64,000 bases of DNA, taken from assembly GCA_026393755.1 (NCBI GenBank), contig JAPKZO010000040.1, positions 295,968 to 359,967 of the forward strand, in the 5' to 3' direction. The notes below the pieces were generated by a model. The model saw only the letters and a program-made list of their open reading frames with translations. It was not told the origin of the DNA and did not search any database. This DNA comes from Acidobacteriota bacterium (GTDB taxonomy: Bacteria; Acidobacteriota; Vicinamibacteria; Vicinamibacterales; JAKQTR01). A program made the position numbers and the translations under genes. Below are positions 32,743 through 42,626 of this stretch, piece after piece; positions within the stretch are counted from its first letter, which is position 1, and each line of letters begins with the position of its first letter.

Positions 32743-35433
32743 CTACGACTCCAGCACCTCCCGCACCTTGCGCGTCAGCTCCGCGACGCTGTACGGCTTG
32801 CCGATAAAGTGGGCTGCCTCGGCGAGCAACCCCTGGTGCAGGATGGCTTCGTCGGTGTACCCGGACGTGCAGAGGATCTTCGTTCGCGGGCTGAGATGCC
32901 CGATCCGTGCCACCAGTTCCCGCCCGCTCATCCCCGGCATGACCATGTCGGTGAGCATCAGGTGTACGGGTCCGTCGTGCCGCTCCAGAAGCAGCAGGGC
33001 CTCCGCGCCGTTGCTGGCGGTGAGCACCGTGTAGCCGGCCTTCTGCAGAACGCGCTTGGCCAAACAGCGAACCGCCTCATCGTCCTCGACGAGGAGGATG
33101 GTTTCGACGCCTTGTACCGACACGACCGCCGGGGCGGGCTGGATTTTGTGCACCACACGCTCGACTCGCGGCAGGTAGATCTTGAAGGTCGTCCCCATTC
33201 CGGGTTCGCTGTACACCCAGATGCTGCCGCCGCTCTGCTTGACGATGCCGTACACCGTGGACAGGCCGAGTCCCGTGCCCTTTCCCGGGCCCTTGGTCGT
33301 GAAGAACGGTTCGAAGATCCGCGCACGAGTGGCCTCGTCCATCCCGGTACCCGTGTCGCTGATCGCGAGCATCACGTGCGGCCCTGACTGCACGGATGGG
33401 TGCTCTTCGGCATAGGCTTCGTCGAGTACGATGTCCCGTGTCTCGATGGTGAGCGTACCGCCGTTGGGCATGGCGTCCCGAGCGTTGACGGTCAGGTTCA
33501 TCACGACCTGCTGAATCTGCGCGGAATCCGCCATGACGCAGCCCACGTCCTTCGCCGGCACCACCACCAGTGCGATGTCTTCACCGATCAGGCGCTGGAG
33601 TATGCCCTGTATGTCCGCGACCAGTTTGCTCAGGTCGAGGGCCTCGAATTTCATGATCTGTTTGCGGCTGAAGGCCAGCAACTGCCGGGTCAGCGAGGCC
33701 GCTTGCTCGCCGGCTTGTCGGATGTCCTGGAGATCCGAGCGCTGCGGGCCGCTTTCTTTCAAGTCCGTCAACATGAGATCGGCGGTGCCGTTGATGATGG
33801 TCAGCAGGTTGTTGAAATCGTGGGCAATGCCGCTGGCGAGCCGGCCCACGACTTCCATCTTCTGAGCTTGCAGAAACTGGGCCTCCAATTGTCGCTGCGT
33901 CGTGATGTCTTTATCCACGCCGCGGTAACCTCTGAGATTCCCCGCTTCGTCCAGTATGGGCGCAGCATTCGTGAGGAGACAGACGCGTTCGCCATTCCTC
34001 CGGATATTCCAATTCTCCAGATCCCTTATGGGCGCCTTGCGTGCCGCAATTTCAGAGAATATCGCTCCTACTCTCCTTGCTTCATCCGGTGGCATGAAAT
34101 CGAACGGTGTCTTCCCGACGACGTCTTCGGAGGATACTCCCAACAGGTCGTAGCCCTTCTCCGAGCTGTAGGTATAGACGCCATTCTCGTCCACCTCCCA
34201 CACCCAATCGGCTACGCTGAATACGACATCTCTCAGCCGCGCTTCGCTCAATCGAAGTTCTGTTGTGCGATCGGCCACGCGCCGCTCCAGCGATTCGTTG
34301 GCCTCCGTAAGGGCTGTCCGCGCCCGCTTTGTTTCGGTGATGTCGATGCCCATCTCCAGGATGAGGGGAGTGCCATCGGTGTCGGTGAAGGGGAAGTCGA
34401 AGATGTCGTAATTGCGGCCGTCGGGACCGAACCACTCCCAATGGTGCGGCGCTGCGGTCTTGAGGACTGTATAGGTTTCGCAGATCTCGCAAGAGGCAGT
34501 ACGGTTGAACAAATACTCATAGCAGCGCCGCCCCTCGGACTCCCCGAATCGCTCCCGGAAGACGCGGTTGGCGAAGGGCACGTGGTAGTCTGCCGACAGT
34601 AGTATCACGTAGGCCGGCAGCGTCTCCAGAACGTCATAGAGCCGCTGCCGCTCGAGATTCACAGCCTCCTCGGCCAACTTGCGCTCGGCGATCTCCACTT
34701 GGAGCGTGCGATTGGTTTGCTCCAGTTCCACCGTCCGTTCCTTGACGCGGATTTCCAGATGTTCTTTCGCCTCGCGTAGCGTCCGTTCCGCCCGTTCGCG
34801 CTCGGTCACCTCCGCCATCAGATTGGCCGTGCGTTCGCGCACCTTCTTCTCGAGGATCGCGTTCTGCAACCGCAGTTCCTCGCGTGCCGACAGCAGTTCC
34901 CGATTCTGCTGGATGGCCACTTCGTAGGTCGAGAGCAGCAGATCGAGGATCTGCAGCCGATCGGCGGTGATGAAGAACGGTTGTCCGGCAAAAAAGACGC
35001 TTAGTCCCATCTCGCTGGACGTGGTCCTGCGGATCTCCTGGTTCGTGAGCACGTTCTGCACGCGCGCGACCAGCCCACGATCGTCGTAAGGCTTGCAGAT
35101 GAAGTTGTTGGCTCCTGATTCAAGCCCTTGGATGACGTCCTGCGGGTCGGTGAGCGAAGTGAGTAGGATGACCGGCAGGCGCCGGCATGTCTGGTCATCG
35201 CGCAGTGCCTTGCAGAGCGCATAGCCGTCCATCTCGGGCATCACGATATCCGAGATCACGAGGTCGATCGGGTTCGCCTGGGCTGCCGCGAGCCCCTCCT
35301 TGCCGTTGGTCGCGGCAACCACCGAAAAGCCCGACTCCTCGAGGAGGGACCGCAGCGCCTCGAGCTGCGTCGGACTGTCCTCGACCACGAGGATGTTGAA
35401 TGTCTTCTGCGTGGTGTTCGGAGTGTCAGCCAC
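32743..35433 (-). CDS. Hybrid sensor histidine kinase, REC-PAS-PAS-HisKA-HATPase-REC
   Basis: An 896-residue cytoplasmic hybrid kinase. REC1 (13-130) has phosphoacceptor D62 in VISDIVMPEMDG. A long coiled coil (about 170-265) leads to two PAS domains (about 270-370 and 395-515), each ending in a DITxTK-like motif. HisKA carries H538 in GIAHDFNN. The ATPase has GTGLGLSTVYGIVKQ, and REC2 ends the protein (LTDMVMPGMSG). The GTG start at 35433 is preceded by AGGAGG and overlaps the cheB stop, so it is the last gene of the chemosensory operon. It occupies the place of the WspR-type output and is the likely receiver of CheA phosphoryl groups through REC1. Confidence 0.93.
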   Translation of the reverse strand: MADTPNTTQKTFNILVVEDSPTQLEALRSLLEESGFSVVAATNGKEGLAAAQANPIDLVISDIVMPEMDGYALCKALRDDQTCRRLPVILLTSLTDPQDVIQGLESGANNFICKPYDDRGLVARVQNVLTNQEIRRTTSSEMGLSVFFAGQPFFITADRLQILDLLLSTYEVAIQQNRELLSAREELRLQNAILEKKVRERTANLMAEVTERERAERTLREAKEHLEIRVKERTVELEQTNRTLQVEIAERKLAEEAVNLERQRLYDVLETLPAYVILLSADYHVPFANRVFRERFGESEGRRCYEYLFNRTASCEICETYTVLKTAAPHHWEWFGPDGRNYDIFDFPFTDTDGTPLILEMGIDITETKRARTALTEANESLERRVADRTTELRLSEARLRDVVFSVADWVWEVDENGVYTYSSEKGYDLLGVSSEDVVGKTPFDFMPPDEARRVGAIFSEIAARKAPIRDLENWNIRRNGERVCLLTNAAPILDEAGNLRGYRGVDKDITTQRQLEAQFLQAQKMEVVGRLASGIAHDFNNLLTIINGTADLMLTDLKESGPQRSDLQDIRQAGEQAASLTRQLLAFSRKQIMKFEALDLSKLVADIQGILQRLIGEDIALVVVPAKDVGCVMADSAQIQQVVMNLTVNARDAMPNGGTLTIETRDIVLDEAYAEEHPSVQSGPHVMLAISDTGTGMDEATRARIFEPFFTTKGPGKGTGLGLSTVYGIVKQSGGSIWVYSEPGMGTTFKIYLPRVERVVHKIQPAPAVVSVQGVETILLVEDDEAVRCLAKRVLQKAGYTVLTASNGAEALLLLERHDGPVHLMLTDMVMPGMSGRELVARIGHLSPRTKILCTSGYTDEAILHQGLLAEAAHFIGKPYSVAELTRKVREVLES

Positions 35434-36505
35434 GGGTTCCTCCTTTGCTCGTGTCGCGCGCCACGGCGGTGGTCAAGAGCTCGGCGATCTTGTGCGGCGG
35501 AAGCACGAATCGGGCCGCACCCAATTTGATCGTTTCGGCCGGCATGCCGAAGACCACGCAGCTCTCCTCATCCTGCGCGATGGTGAGCGCGCCCCGGTCC
35601 GCCATGAGCTTAAGCTCCTCGGCGCCGTCCCGGCCCATGCCGGTCAGGAGCACGCCGATGGCTCGGCGGCCGAAACGCTCGGCCACCGACCGGAACAAGA
35701 CTCCCACCGACGGCCGCACGCCGTTCAGCGGAGCATCCCGGGTTGTCTCCAGCTCGCCCCGCCGGGCAACGCGCAGGTGATGGTCGTCGGGTGCGACGTA
35801 GACGTGACCGGGCAATGGGGTCTCTCCGCCATGTGCCACGTGCACCGGCAAACCCGAGGCTGTAGTGAGCCACTCGGCGAAGCCGGCCGTGAAACCGGCG
35901 GCAATGTGCTGGACCACGAGTATCGGGATCGGGAACGCGGGCGACAGACATGACAGTATCCGCAAGACCGCCGGCGGGCCTCCGGTGGACGCCCCGATCG
36001 CGACGATGGCCGCGTCATGGCCACTCCCATCGCACAGCACGGGCCCGGCAGCAACTGCGGTCACATGCGTTGGGGTGGCCGGGGACCGGTTCCACCGCCG
36101 CACCACTTTGACCTCGGACATCAGCTTGAGGGCAGTGATGATCGCGGCGGATTCGGCATCGGCGTCAGGGCCGGTCAGGCCCCGGGGTTTCTTTACCGCG
36201 GCAAGCGCGCCCACCTCCAGGGCGCGCATGACGGTGTGCATCTCGCTGAAGTGCGTGCTGGCCGTGCACACGACGATCGGCACGGGGTTCGACGACATGA
36301 TCCGCCGGGTCGTCTCGAAGCCGTCAATCCCCGGCAGATGAATATCCATGAGGATCACGTCGGGAAGGTGCTCGGCGAGGAACTCGAGCGCCGCTTCTCC
36401 GCTGCCGGCGACGCCGATGACCTGCATGTCCGGATCGGTCTTGAGGATGTAGACCAGGTAGTCGCGGATCACCCGCGAGTCCTCGACAATGAGCACATTG
36501 ATCAC
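35426..36505 (-). CDS. cheB: Chemotaxis response regulator protein-glutamate methylesterase
   Basis: A 359-residue CheB. The receiver (1-125) has D54 in LMDIHLPGIDG. The methylesterase domain (about 163-350) has the triad S173 (IGASTGGP), H200 (VVQHIAAGF) and D293 (LTGMGRDG). It removes methyl groups from the MCP encoded upstream, opposing CheR. The start is GTG 36505, with GGAGG 5 nt upstream, overlapping the CheA stop as GTGA. A longer open frame extends to 37360 but only mirrors cheA in another frame. It corresponds to WspF in Wsp-type clusters. No deamidase CheD is nearby. Confidence 0.95.
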   Translation of the reverse strand: MINVLIVEDSRVIRDYLVYILKTDPDMQVIGVAGSGEAALEFLAEHLPDVILMDIHLPGIDGFETTRRIMSSNPVPIVVCTASTHFSEMHTVMRALEVGALAAVKKPRGLTGPDADAESAAIITALKLMSEVKVVRRWNRSPATPTHVTAVAAGPVLCDGSGHDAAIVAIGASTGGPPAVLRILSCLSPAFPIPILVVQHIAAGFTAGFAEWLTTASGLPVHVAHGGETPLPGHVYVAPDDHHLRVARRGELETTRDAPLNGVRPSVGVLFRSVAERFGRRAIGVLLTGMGRDGAEELKLMADRGALTIAQDEESCVVFGMPAETIKLGAARFVLPPHKIAELLTTAVARDTSKGGTRG

Positions 36506-38793
36506 AGGAGCCTCCGGATGATTTCGAGCAGGTTGCTCTGATCGAAATCGCTCTTGGCGATGTAGGCGTTGGCGCCCACCTCGATGCCGTATTCGCGGTC
36601 CTTCTGCGATCCCAGCGCCGTGACCAGCACCACCGGCAGCTCGCCGAGCTTCTTGTCGGCGCGGATCCTGGCGGTGAGCTCGAAGCCGTTCATCCGCGGC
36701 ATGTCCACGTCCGACACCACCAGGTCGAACGGCTCGGTCTTGAGCCTGGTCAGCGCGTCCAGGCCATCCACGGTGGCCACCACCTCGTAACCGGCGCCCT
36801 CCAGGATGCTCTTCACCAGCGTCCGGGCAGTGATCGAGTCCTCGACGATGAGCAGGCGCCCGCGCCGTTCGGGCACGGTGTCGTGCGCCTTTGCGGCGTC
36901 TATCGGCCCCGGCGCGCCGGCCGTGCTCGCGGACTCCACGAGGTCGACGACATTGAGAATGGGGATGACCGCGCCGCTGCCCGAGATGCAGGCGCCGGCG
37001 ACGTTGCGAACTCTGGCGAGTTGCTGGCCCAGTCGCTTGACCAGTACCTCCTGCTCGCCCTGCACTTCGTCGACGAGGAACGCGACCCGGCGGTCGGCGG
37101 CTCGCACCACCACCACGGGGCGGGCCGCGCCATCGACGCGCCCGTCCGGCCCGGAGAGCTCGAGCACGTCCCGCAGGCGCACCAGCGACACCGCGTCCTT
37201 GCCCAGCGCGATGGTCTGACGGTTCTCGACCGTCTTGATCTCGTCCGGCTTCACCCGGCCCACGCGCTCCACGCTGGCGGTCGGGATCGCAAAGCGCCGG
37301 CCGGCGACCTCGACGAACACGCCGCGGAAGGTCGCCAGCGACAAGGGCACGAGCATACAAAACGTCGTACCTGCGCCGGGCGCCGAAGTCACGGCGATCG
37401 TTCCGCCGAGCTTCTCGACCTTCTCGCGTACGATGGCCAGGCCGAGCCCCCTGCCCGACAAGTCGGTGACAATCGGACTGGTCGACAGCCCGGAGCGGAA
37501 GACGAGCGGGGTCACGTCGGCCTGGGCCAGTTGGGCCGCTTCGTCGGCCGCGATGAGTCCGCGACGGACGGCGGCCTTCCTGACGTTGTCGGTATTGATC
37601 CCGGCGCCGTCGTCGCCCACGGTGAGCTCGACCCGGCTCCCCTCGACCGGTTTCACCGTGATCGTGACAGACCCACGGCCGGATTTGCCCAGCTCACGGC
37701 GTGCATCCGGCTTCTCGATGCCGTGATCGGCGCAGTTGCGCAACAAGTGGATGAGCGGGTCCTTGAGTTCGTCGAGCACCCGGCGATCGATCTCGATGTC
37801 CTCCCCGTGCACGAGGAGGTCCGCCTCCTTGCCCTGGTCCCGCGCCAGGTCGCGCAGTACCGCAGGCAGGGTGCCGAGAAGGTACGAGCAGGGAAGCAGG
37901 AGCATCTTCTTGGTGTCCTCGAGGACTGCGTCGGTCATAGCCGCAAGAGAGAGGGCGTCCTGATGCGCGGCCCCGGCCACCTTCCGTAGCGAGTTCTCGA
38001 GCGTCCTGGCGTACAGCATCTCCGACTCGAGCAGATCGGACGCGGCCGTCGTCGCTTCATGACCTCGGCGCCGCCGCGCCGCCTGGCCGACGCGCCGCTG
38101 GTTCCAGCCGGCAAGATCCGCGGCGAGCGCGCGCAATTCAGCGGCGCGTTCGCGTGCGGCAATCTTGGCGCCCACCAGTTCCTCGGCTTCGAGCAGGATG
38201 GCGCCGAGCTTTCTCGTGGAAACGCGGACAGTATCTGGCGCGGCCATGGCTGCAACGGTGCGCGGCGCAGGTGGATCTGGCGGCGCTGACCCCACACACG
38301 CAGCCGGAGCTGAATGCGCGCTGAAGGAGGCGCGGGGCTGAGACCGAACGGCAACCGCCGGCGGTTCGGCGCTTTCGTTCGCCGTTTTCCGAACGATTCG
38401 CTTGAGTGTTGCAAGCGCCTGCTGCTCCTTCTTCTCGCCTTCCGACGACGGTGCGACACCGAGACTCCCGCACAATGTCCCAAGAACACCGACCGCGGGA
38501 TGAATGGCATCGAGCAGTCCCGTGGACACCTTGAGGTCTTCGCGCTTCATGGCCGCGAAGATGCTCTCGAGTTCCTGGCACAGCGCCTCCACACCGGCGA
38601 GGCTCACCGACCGCGCCGCGCCCTTGAGGGAATGGGATTCCCGGAAGATGCGTTCGATGAGTGGCGGCCGCCCGGCATCGTCCGTGCGCTCGAGCGCCAC
38701 GAGGCCCGCAGTCATGGTCTCGATATGCTCTGCCGCCTCGACCCGGAAGGTCTCGCGCAGCCGCGCCAGGAACTCCTCCTTCTTCTTATCCAT
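36502..38793 (-). CDS. cheA: Hybrid chemotaxis histidine kinase with C-terminal receiver (WspE-like)
   Basis: A 763-residue CheA-REC fusion. The HPt domain has the phosphorylated H54 in ESHSLKGAAR. A Pro/Ala-rich linker without a clear P2 domain follows (about 140-190). Dimerisation, HATPase (HLLRNCADHGIE, GDDGAGIN, GRGLGLAIV) and CheW-like domains come next. The final 120 residues are a receiver with VVSDVDMPRMNG. ATG 38793 follows GGGGAAGG. The lack of P2 and the fused receiver are typical of alternative-function chemosensory systems such as Wsp. The fused REC may act as a phosphate sink or feedback element. Confidence 0.94.
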   Translation of the reverse strand: MDKKKEEFLARLRETFRVEAAEHIETMTAGLVALERTDDAGRPPLIERIFRESHSLKGAARSVSLAGVEALCQELESIFAAMKREDLKVSTGLLDAIHPAVGVLGTLCGSLGVAPSSEGEKKEQQALATLKRIVRKTANESAEPPAVAVRSQPRASFSAHSAPAACVGSAPPDPPAPRTVAAMAAPDTVRVSTRKLGAILLEAEELVGAKIAARERAAELRALAADLAGWNQRRVGQAARRRRGHEATTAASDLLESEMLYARTLENSLRKVAGAAHQDALSLAAMTDAVLEDTKKMLLLPCSYLLGTLPAVLRDLARDQGKEADLLVHGEDIEIDRRVLDELKDPLIHLLRNCADHGIEKPDARRELGKSGRGSVTITVKPVEGSRVELTVGDDGAGINTDNVRKAAVRRGLIAADEAAQLAQADVTPLVFRSGLSTSPIVTDLSGRGLGLAIVREKVEKLGGTIAVTSAPGAGTTFCMLVPLSLATFRGVFVEVAGRRFAIPTASVERVGRVKPDEIKTVENRQTIALGKDAVSLVRLRDVLELSGPDGRVDGAARPVVVVRAADRRVAFLVDEVQGEQEVLVKRLGQQLARVRNVAGACISGSGAVIPILNVVDLVESASTAGAPGPIDAAKAHDTVPERRGRLLIVEDSITARTLVKSILEGAGYEVVATVDGLDALTRLKTEPFDLVVSDVDMPRMNGFELTARIRADKKLGELPVVLVTALGSQKDREYGIEVGANAYIAKSDFDQSNLLEIIRRLL

Positions 38794-38826
38794 GCCTTCC
38801 CCTGCCCCGCCTCAGTACTTCGAGTC

Positions 38827-38935
38827 GCAACTACGGCTCCGTATCGGTTGCGCCCACAACGGCCGTAGTTGCTTCCTCAGCACTGAGTCCTGAGGGCACA
38901 ATTACGTTGCCGCATTTGTGCATCGAAGGACTCAG
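38827..38935 (-). other. Two inverted repeats between the MCP and cheA genes
   Basis: GCAACTACGGC (38827-38837) and GCCGTAGTTGC (38862-38872) are a perfect 11-bp inverted repeat. CTGAGTCC (38883-38890) and GGACTCAG (38928-38935) form a second 8-bp one that reaches the MCP stop codon. Both lie in the only sizeable gap inside the chemosensory operon. They could attenuate, stabilise or process the mRNA so that receptor and kinase levels differ. No T-tract is present on the transcribed strand. Confidence 0.5.
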
Positions 38936-40578
38936 GCCTCGACGCGCTGCCGTTGGACCAGGATCTTCAGCCGTCCGCCCAGTTCCTGCAGGCTTTGCGC
39001 CGACGCCTCGAGTTGCTTGGTACCCGCCATGTTCTGGGTGGTGGCCTGCCGGATGTTGGCAATGGCTGAGGCGATCTGATCCATGCCGGCGAGCTGTTGC
39101 TGGCTCGACGCGGCGATCTGGGTCGCCGCCTGCGCGGCCTCGCTCACGCTGCCCGTTAGCGCGCGGATCGAATCGCCCGCCTCAGACGCCTGCTTGACCC
39201 CGGCGGCCACCGCCTTGGTTCCCTGCTCGGTGGCCAGGACCGCGGCGCTCGTCGCCTTCTGCACCTCCATCAGGATGGTCCGCACCTGCGTGGTCGCCTG
39301 CCGCGACTGCTCGGCCAGGCTCTTCACTTCCTGCGCGACCACCGCGAAACCTTTGCCGTACTCGCCGGCGCGACTGGCCTCGATGGCGGCGTTCACCGCC
39401 AGGAGATTGGACTGCTCGGCGAGGTCGTTGACCGTGGCGATGATCTCACCGATGGTCTGGCCCTGTTCGGAGAGCCGCACCACGCTCTCGGCGATGGACT
39501 CCATCTGCTCGCGGATGCGGTTCATGCCCTCGAGGGTCTCGGCGACGGCCTTGCGGCCGGTCTCGGAAACGGCAGCCGCCTTCTGAGCGGTCTCCTGGAC
39601 GTTCTTCGCCTTCTGGTTGGAGACGTGGGCCGTCTGCTTGACCTCCTCGGCGGTGGTTGAGGTCTCGCTCACGGCGGTAGCCGTCTCGGACGCGCTCGCA
39701 GCGACCTGGGATACCGTAGCCAGGATCTCGGTCGACGAGGAGGCGAGCACGCCGAAGCCGCTCTGCAGCTCCTTGTTCAAGCTGCGCAAATTGTCGACCA
39801 TGGTCCGCAGGGCCTCCTGCATCGCGCCGACCTCGTCTGACCGACCCTCCGCCTCGACCTGCACCGTCAGGTCGCCCGCGGCGATCCGCTGGGCCACGCC
39901 GGTGACCGCCTTCAGCGGAACGGCGATGAGGCGGTTCATCAACCACACCATGAAGACGCCGAAGCCAAGTGCGAGCACCGCAACGATCCCGAAGATGCGC
40001 GACGTGTCGCGCACGCCCTGCTGAGACTTGGCCACCGCTGCGGCGGTGTCCTTCTCGAGGTTGGCGATCAACGATGCGAGTGTCTCGCGGATTCTATTCA
40101 TGCGATCGGTTTGCGTCCCGAAACCCAGCGCGCGGGCCTCCTCCATCTGCCCCTGATGCACCAGCCCCAGATCCTTCATCCAAAACTGGTAGAACTCCGC
40201 GAGCAGGTTCTTGACCTCGGCGACTGCGGCGATGTCCTCGCTGTCATTGCGCCCCCCCAAAATGGTTCCCACGTCCGCAACGAGCCGGTGGATTTCTTTC
40301 TGGCGCTCTGTGATGTCGCGCTCGTGGGCGGCTTGAACCACCTTGTCGGCTGCGTACAGCAACTCGAACATATCGCCCCGCTGATGATTCACATGGCTTC
40401 TGATTTGCATCACATCAACCGAGGCCCGGAACTCCTGGTCGACGATGCTCCGTTGGGACTGATCTAGAGCGCTCGTTCCCTGGTAGGCAACGGCAACAAC
40501 GACGCCGAGCAGCACCACAATGGCACCGAACCCGAGCAACAGTTTCGACTTCGTCTTGAGATTCGTGAACCAACCCAT
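38932..40578 (-). CDS. Methyl-accepting chemotaxis protein
   Basis: A 548-residue transmembrane receptor. Helices at about 14-34 and 195-217 flank a periplasmic four-helix-bundle sensor ([19 protein letters not shown]). A HAMP domain (about 218-270) and the long cytoplasmic signalling coil follow, with the hairpin tip motif [25 protein letters not shown] split by the usual residues (here cited in part: [14 protein letters not shown]). No C-terminal tethering pentapeptide for CheR or CheB is present, as in many short receptors. It sits between cheW and cheA, equivalent to WspA, and is probably the dedicated input of this cluster. Ligand unknown; four-helix-bundle receptors often sense surface or envelope cues. 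Confidence 0.95.
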   Translation of the reverse strand: MGWFTNLKTKSKLLLGFGAIVVLLGVVVAVAYQGTSALDQSQRSIVDQEFRASVDVMQIRSHVNHQRGDMFELLYAADKVVQAAHERDITERQKEIHRLVADVGTILGGRNDSEDIAAVAEVKNLLAEFYQFWMKDLGLVHQGQMEEARALGFGTQTDRMNRIRETLASLIANLEKDTAAAVAKSQQGVRDTSRIFGIVAVLALGFGVFMVWLMNRLIAVPLKAVTGVAQRIAAGDLTVQVEAEGRSDEVGAMQEALRTMVDNLRSLNKELQSGFGVLASSSTEILATVSQVAASASETATAVSETSTTAEEVKQTAHVSNQKAKNVQETAQKAAAVSETGRKAVAETLEGMNRIREQMESIAESVVRLSEQGQTIGEIIATVNDLAEQSNLLAVNAAIEASRAGEYGKGFAVVAQEVKSLAEQSRQATTQVRTILMEVQKATSAAVLATEQGTKAVAAGVKQASEAGDSIRALTGSVSEAAQAATQIAASSQQQLAGMDQIASAIANIRQATTQNMAGTKQLEASAQSLQELGGRLKILVQRQRVEA

Positions 40579-40610
40579 GACTATCCCCCTTCTGACGGAA
40601 GTCAGCGCAT

Positions 40611-41219
40611 CTACCTGGTGACCTGCTCGTTGACCTTGAGACCAGCGTCTGCGAGCAGGCGGTCGCCGTCGAGCACGGTCAACATCTGGCCGGTGACACC
40701 TTTGAGAAACCTCTCGCGGATGCCGGTGAGGGTGGGCAGGCCGTCCTGCAGTGCCGACACTGTTACCGACCGCACGCCATCAATGGAGTCCGCGAGCAAC
40801 CCGATCTCGTTGTCGCCGCCTCCCAATACGATGACCCGGTTGAGGTCGGTGAGGCCTCGGGCCGGCAAGTCGAAGAATTTACGCAGGTCCACGATCGCCA
40901 GGATCCGGCCGCGCAGGTTCATCACGCCGGCGACAAAGGGCGGCGTGCAGGGCACCGCTGTCAGGTCCTTGAGCTGGCAGACCTCGCGGACGCGGCAGGT
41001 CTCGACGCCATAGGTCTCGCCGGCCAGCGAGAACGCCAGCACCTCGAGCCGCTCCGCGTCGTCCGTCTTGGCGGGTGGCCTGGCCGCCGCCCTCGCGCGC
41101 GTTTCGAGAATGCGGCGGGTCTCTTCCGGGCCGTGTTTGAACCCTCCGGAGATGGCCGCCGCCGACAGTGCGAGGCGGCGGTGGATCGCGTCCCAGTCGA
41201 TCGTGCGTGGTTGCGGCAT
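40611..41219 (-). CDS. CheW coupling protein with N-terminal extension (WspD-like position)
   Basis: A 202-residue CheW. The domain covers about 58-195 ([53 protein letters not shown]). An extra 55-residue N-terminus ([16 protein letters not shown] and [15 protein letters not shown]) resembles the helical leader found on second CheW proteins in alternative chemosensory operons. It scaffolds CheA to the MCP. It is separated by 3 nt from CheR and 32 nt from the MCP gene. Two CheWs with different N-termini suggest distinct positions in the array or competition for the receptor. Confidence 0.92.
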   Translation of the reverse strand: MPQPRTIDWDAIHRRLALSAAAISGGFKHGPEETRRILETRARAAARPPAKTDDAERLEVLAFSLAGETYGVETCRVREVCQLKDLTAVPCTPPFVAGVMNLRGRILAIVDLRKFFDLPARGLTDLNRVIVLGGGDNEIGLLADSIDGVRSVTVSALQDGLPTLTGIRERFLKGVTGQMLTVLDGDRLLADAGLKVNEQVTR

Positions 41220-41222
41220 GGC

Positions 41223-42626
41223 TTAGGCTTCCGTCATCGCTCGAACCGACTCGACGAGGCGTCCGCAGGTCATTCCGTCGGACTCGGGCACGATCTCATC
41301 CCGGCGCCTGGCTGATAGGAGCTCGAGCGCGATCGCGAGGTGGCGCCTGGATTCCTTCTGCTTGCCGAGCTGCTTGTAGAGCCCCCCAAGCGCGTGGTGG
41401 GCGAGGATGAAATCCTGATCGAGGTAGAGGACCTTGCCGAGCGCCGTGATAGCTTCATCGAGCCGGCCAAGCTCGTTGCAGATCGCCGCGTGCAGGAAAT
41501 GTGCGGCAGGGTTGGTGCGCCCGGCCGCGATGGCGTCCTGGCACGACGTGAGCGCCTCCTCGAGCCTGCCCTGATTGGCGTAGGTTCGTGCCCGCACCAG
41601 GAGATCCTCACAACGCGACTCGGTGATCGGCGTCGTTGCCGAGGCAGATGCCACCGGCGCGACCGGCTCGACTGGCACAAGAGGCGCGGGGGCCACGACG
41701 AATGTGGGCTCGTGTACCGCGACAGCGGACGCGGTGGCGGGCGAGACCAGTTCCGGCCAGGATTCAGCGCGGACCCGCTGTGAGGTCTTGCGATAGAGAA
41801 GGACTCCGCCGATATTCTCCATGGCGAACATCCGGAACAGCGTCGTGCTGGCCTCGGCAGGATTGACCACGAGATAGCCACCGTCCACGAGGCAACGATG
41901 CAGCGCCGCCACGACTCGTCGCTGGTGGCCGGGGGTGAAGTACATGAGAACGTTGCGACAGAAGATCACGTCCATCGCGTTGGTGTGGTTGGCGAGCGAC
42001 GGGTAAACGTCTTCAGCCAGGTTGAGGTAGCCGAAGTGAACCAGTTTCTTGAACGTCGGATCGATCGCCAGCTTCTTGTCCGGCACGGGAGAAAAGAACC
42101 GTTCGCGAAGCCAGCCGGGTGCGCCGCGAAACGACCATTCGGAGTAGACGCCCGCCTCAGCCCTGGCGAGGAACTTCGGGTTGATGTCGGTGGCGAGAAT
42201 CGAGACGTTCCACGTCCGGAGGTCCGGCAGCGCACGGACGCACGTGACGGCGAGGGAGTACGCTTCTTCCCCGGTGCAACACCCCGCGCTCCACAAGCGG
42301 AGTGTCCGACCCGCTTCCGAGCGCCTCGCGACAAGCGGCGGCAGGATCTCCCGCTCGAGCGCTTCGAAGCTCGCCGGGTCGCGGAAGAAGTAGGTTTCGC
42401 CCACGGTCAGGTGGCTGGCGAGCGTTTCGACTTGCCGGGTCGTGAGATCCCGGGTCATGAGCCAACGCTCGCACGCGTCGGGATACTCGAAACCCAACTC
42501 CCGACCGGCGGCCTTGAGACCGCGAGCCAGATCGGGCCACCGCTCCTCGGGGAAATGGAGACCCATGCGCTCCGCGATGAAGCCGCTCACCTCGCCCAAG
42601 AGCGTCCTGTCCAGTGCGCTGATCAT
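41223..42626 (-). CDS. cheR: CheR receptor methyltransferase with C-terminal TPR repeats (WspC-like)
   Basis: A 467-residue protein glutamate methyltransferase. The N-terminal helical domain includes LTVGETYFFRDP. The SAM-binding motif is LWSAGCCTGEEAYSLA near residue 110, and FCRNVLMYF lies near residue 220. After a Pro/Val/Ala-rich linker (about 290-340) there are about three TPR units (ARTYANQGRLEEALTSCQDA, AICNELGRLDEAITALGKV, ALGGLYKQLGKQKESRRHL). CheR-TPR proteins occur in Wsp and Frz-like systems, where the TPR part controls access to the receptor. It is coupled to the upstream cheW by an ATGA overlap. Confidence 0.95.
   Translation of the reverse strand: MISALDRTLLGEVSGFIAERMGLHFPEERWPDLARGLKAAGRELGFEYPDACERWLMTRDLTTRQVETLASHLTVGETYFFRDPASFEALEREILPPLVARRSEAGRTLRLWSAGCCTGEEAYSLAVTCVRALPDLRTWNVSILATDINPKFLARAEAGVYSEWSFRGAPGWLRERFFSPVPDKKLAIDPTFKKLVHFGYLNLAEDVYPSLANHTNAMDVIFCRNVLMYFTPGHQRRVVAALHRCLVDGGYLVVNPAEASTTLFRMFAMENIGGVLLYRKTSQRVRAESWPELVSPATASAVAVHEPTFVVAPAPLVPVEPVAPVASASATTPITESRCEDLLVRARTYANQGRLEEALTSCQDAIAAGRTNPAAHFLHAAICNELGRLDEAITALGKVLYLDQDFILAHHALGGLYKQLGKQKESRRHLAIALELLSARRRDEIVPESDGMTCGRLVESVRAMTEA

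Noticed and set aside
36506-37360. Upstream extension of the cheB frame
   Set aside because: It lies wholly within cheA in another frame; the GTG at 36505 has a ribosome site and begins the receiver fold exactly.
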